Made by a program: the position numbers and the translations under genes. Source: Bacillota bacterium (GTDB taxonomy: Bacteria; Bacillota; Clostridia; Saccharofermentanales; Fastidiosipilaceae). From it: a stretch of DNA of 33,578 bases. Shown here piece after piece: positions 33,459 through 33,578 of this stretch (within the stretch, counting starts at the first letter, position 1; every line of letters begins with the position of its first letter). The stretch spans positions 1 through 33,578 of the forward strand of contig JASGUW010000169.1 in the NCBI GenBank assembly GCA_030055235.1, written 5' to 3'. The notes beneath the pieces were generated by a model. That model saw nothing but the letters and a program-made list of their open reading frames with translations. It was not told the DNA's origin and did no database searches.

Positions 33459-33578
33459 GGAAAATTTGTCAAAGGGTGGACAAAAATTGCGCTGGTGCCC
33501 CGGAATCCGGGCAGGAACGAAAAAATTGTCCAGGGGTGGACAAAAATTGCGCTGGTGCCCCAAAACCGGGGCAGGAAC
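33459..33578. repeat. Two 60-bp direct repeats at the window end
   Basis: 33459-33518 and 33519-33578 share about 50 of 60 positions, including an identical middle part with GTGGACAAAAATTGCGCTGG. Each unit contains two small palindromes: TTGTC...GGACAA and TGCCC...GGGCA. The second palindrome differs between copies but still pairs. The array probably continues past the window. Confidence 0.85.

Larger units (their letters stand above)
33051..33578. other. Region upstream of the truncated transposase, up to the window edge
   Basis: 528 nt with no convincing gene. It holds an 11-bp hairpin (33165-33191) and two 60-bp repeats at the edge (33459-33578). The word GTGGAC followed by A or G and AA recurs in both, which would fit binding sites at an insertion-sequence end. 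Confidence 0.5.

Noticed and set aside
33459..33578. CRISPR array at the window end
   Set aside because: Units are nearly identical over their full 60 nt, with no distinct spacers, at least as far as can be seen.

Overview
This window looks like the chromosome of an anaerobic, fairly high-GC member of the Bacillota, probably a clostridial lineage. The reasons are strong AGGAGG-type ribosome sites, a PerR/peroxiredoxin pair, a QueT-type ECF transporter component, and a three-gene glycerol-3-phosphate oxidation cassette ending in a DUF1667 protein. The genus cannot be read from the sequence. Genes in the conserved operons are packed tightly, with ATGA or GTGA stop/start overlaps. The accessory stretches between them are lower in GC and rich in repeats.

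Layout, left to right. 1-404: palindromes, then a tRNA-Leu(UAG) on the minus strand with its promoter and terminator. 405-6039: a minus-strand operon hisS-aspS-lepB-lepA (two aminoacyl-tRNA synthetases, signal peptidase I, elongation factor 4). 6397-7803: a MATE exporter, minus strand, apparently leaderless. 8353-9547: perR and a 1-Cys-type peroxiredoxin, with a PerR-box-like palindrome over the promoter. 10006-11313: a GH125 alpha-mannosidase. 11314-12171: a long non-coding stretch ending in seven 23-bp iterons in front of an AAA+/DUF4143 ATPase (12172-13452). 13926-21033: a nine-gene minus-strand operon, in transcription order queT-like, RsmC-like methyltransferase, mrp, ispF, exoA, radA, ispD, rsmE and a small membrane-anchored protein.

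21034-22571 is a 1.5-kb region with no convincing gene. It holds three exact-period 71-bp palindromic tandem repeats, diverged copies of the same module, and a three-way-junction-like inverted repeat. Then come a type I asparaginase (22572-23594), a HigB-type toxin gene split by a +1 frameshift followed by an intact HigA-ImmA/IrrE fusion (23894-25320), and a convergent IS110-like protein that has lost the usual catalytic residues (25299-26219). glpK (minus) and a divergent four-gene operon (GlpA-like, GlpB-like, DUF1667, proC; plus) fill 26267-31886. The right end has an orphan HigA-type regulator, a truncated transposase, and the start of a 60-bp repeat array cut by the window edge.

The core genes serve translation, protein export, isoprenoid (MEP) synthesis, DNA repair, Fe-S assembly and glycerol use. 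The least explained material is the set of structured repeats: 23-bp iterons at 11995-12139, 71-bp palindromes at 21422-21619, 60-bp repeats at 33459-33578, and a dispersed hairpin repeat shared by 13745-13840 and 23690-23795. No single new multi-gene system is proven. These repeats and the frameshifted toxin-antitoxin locus are the best leads.
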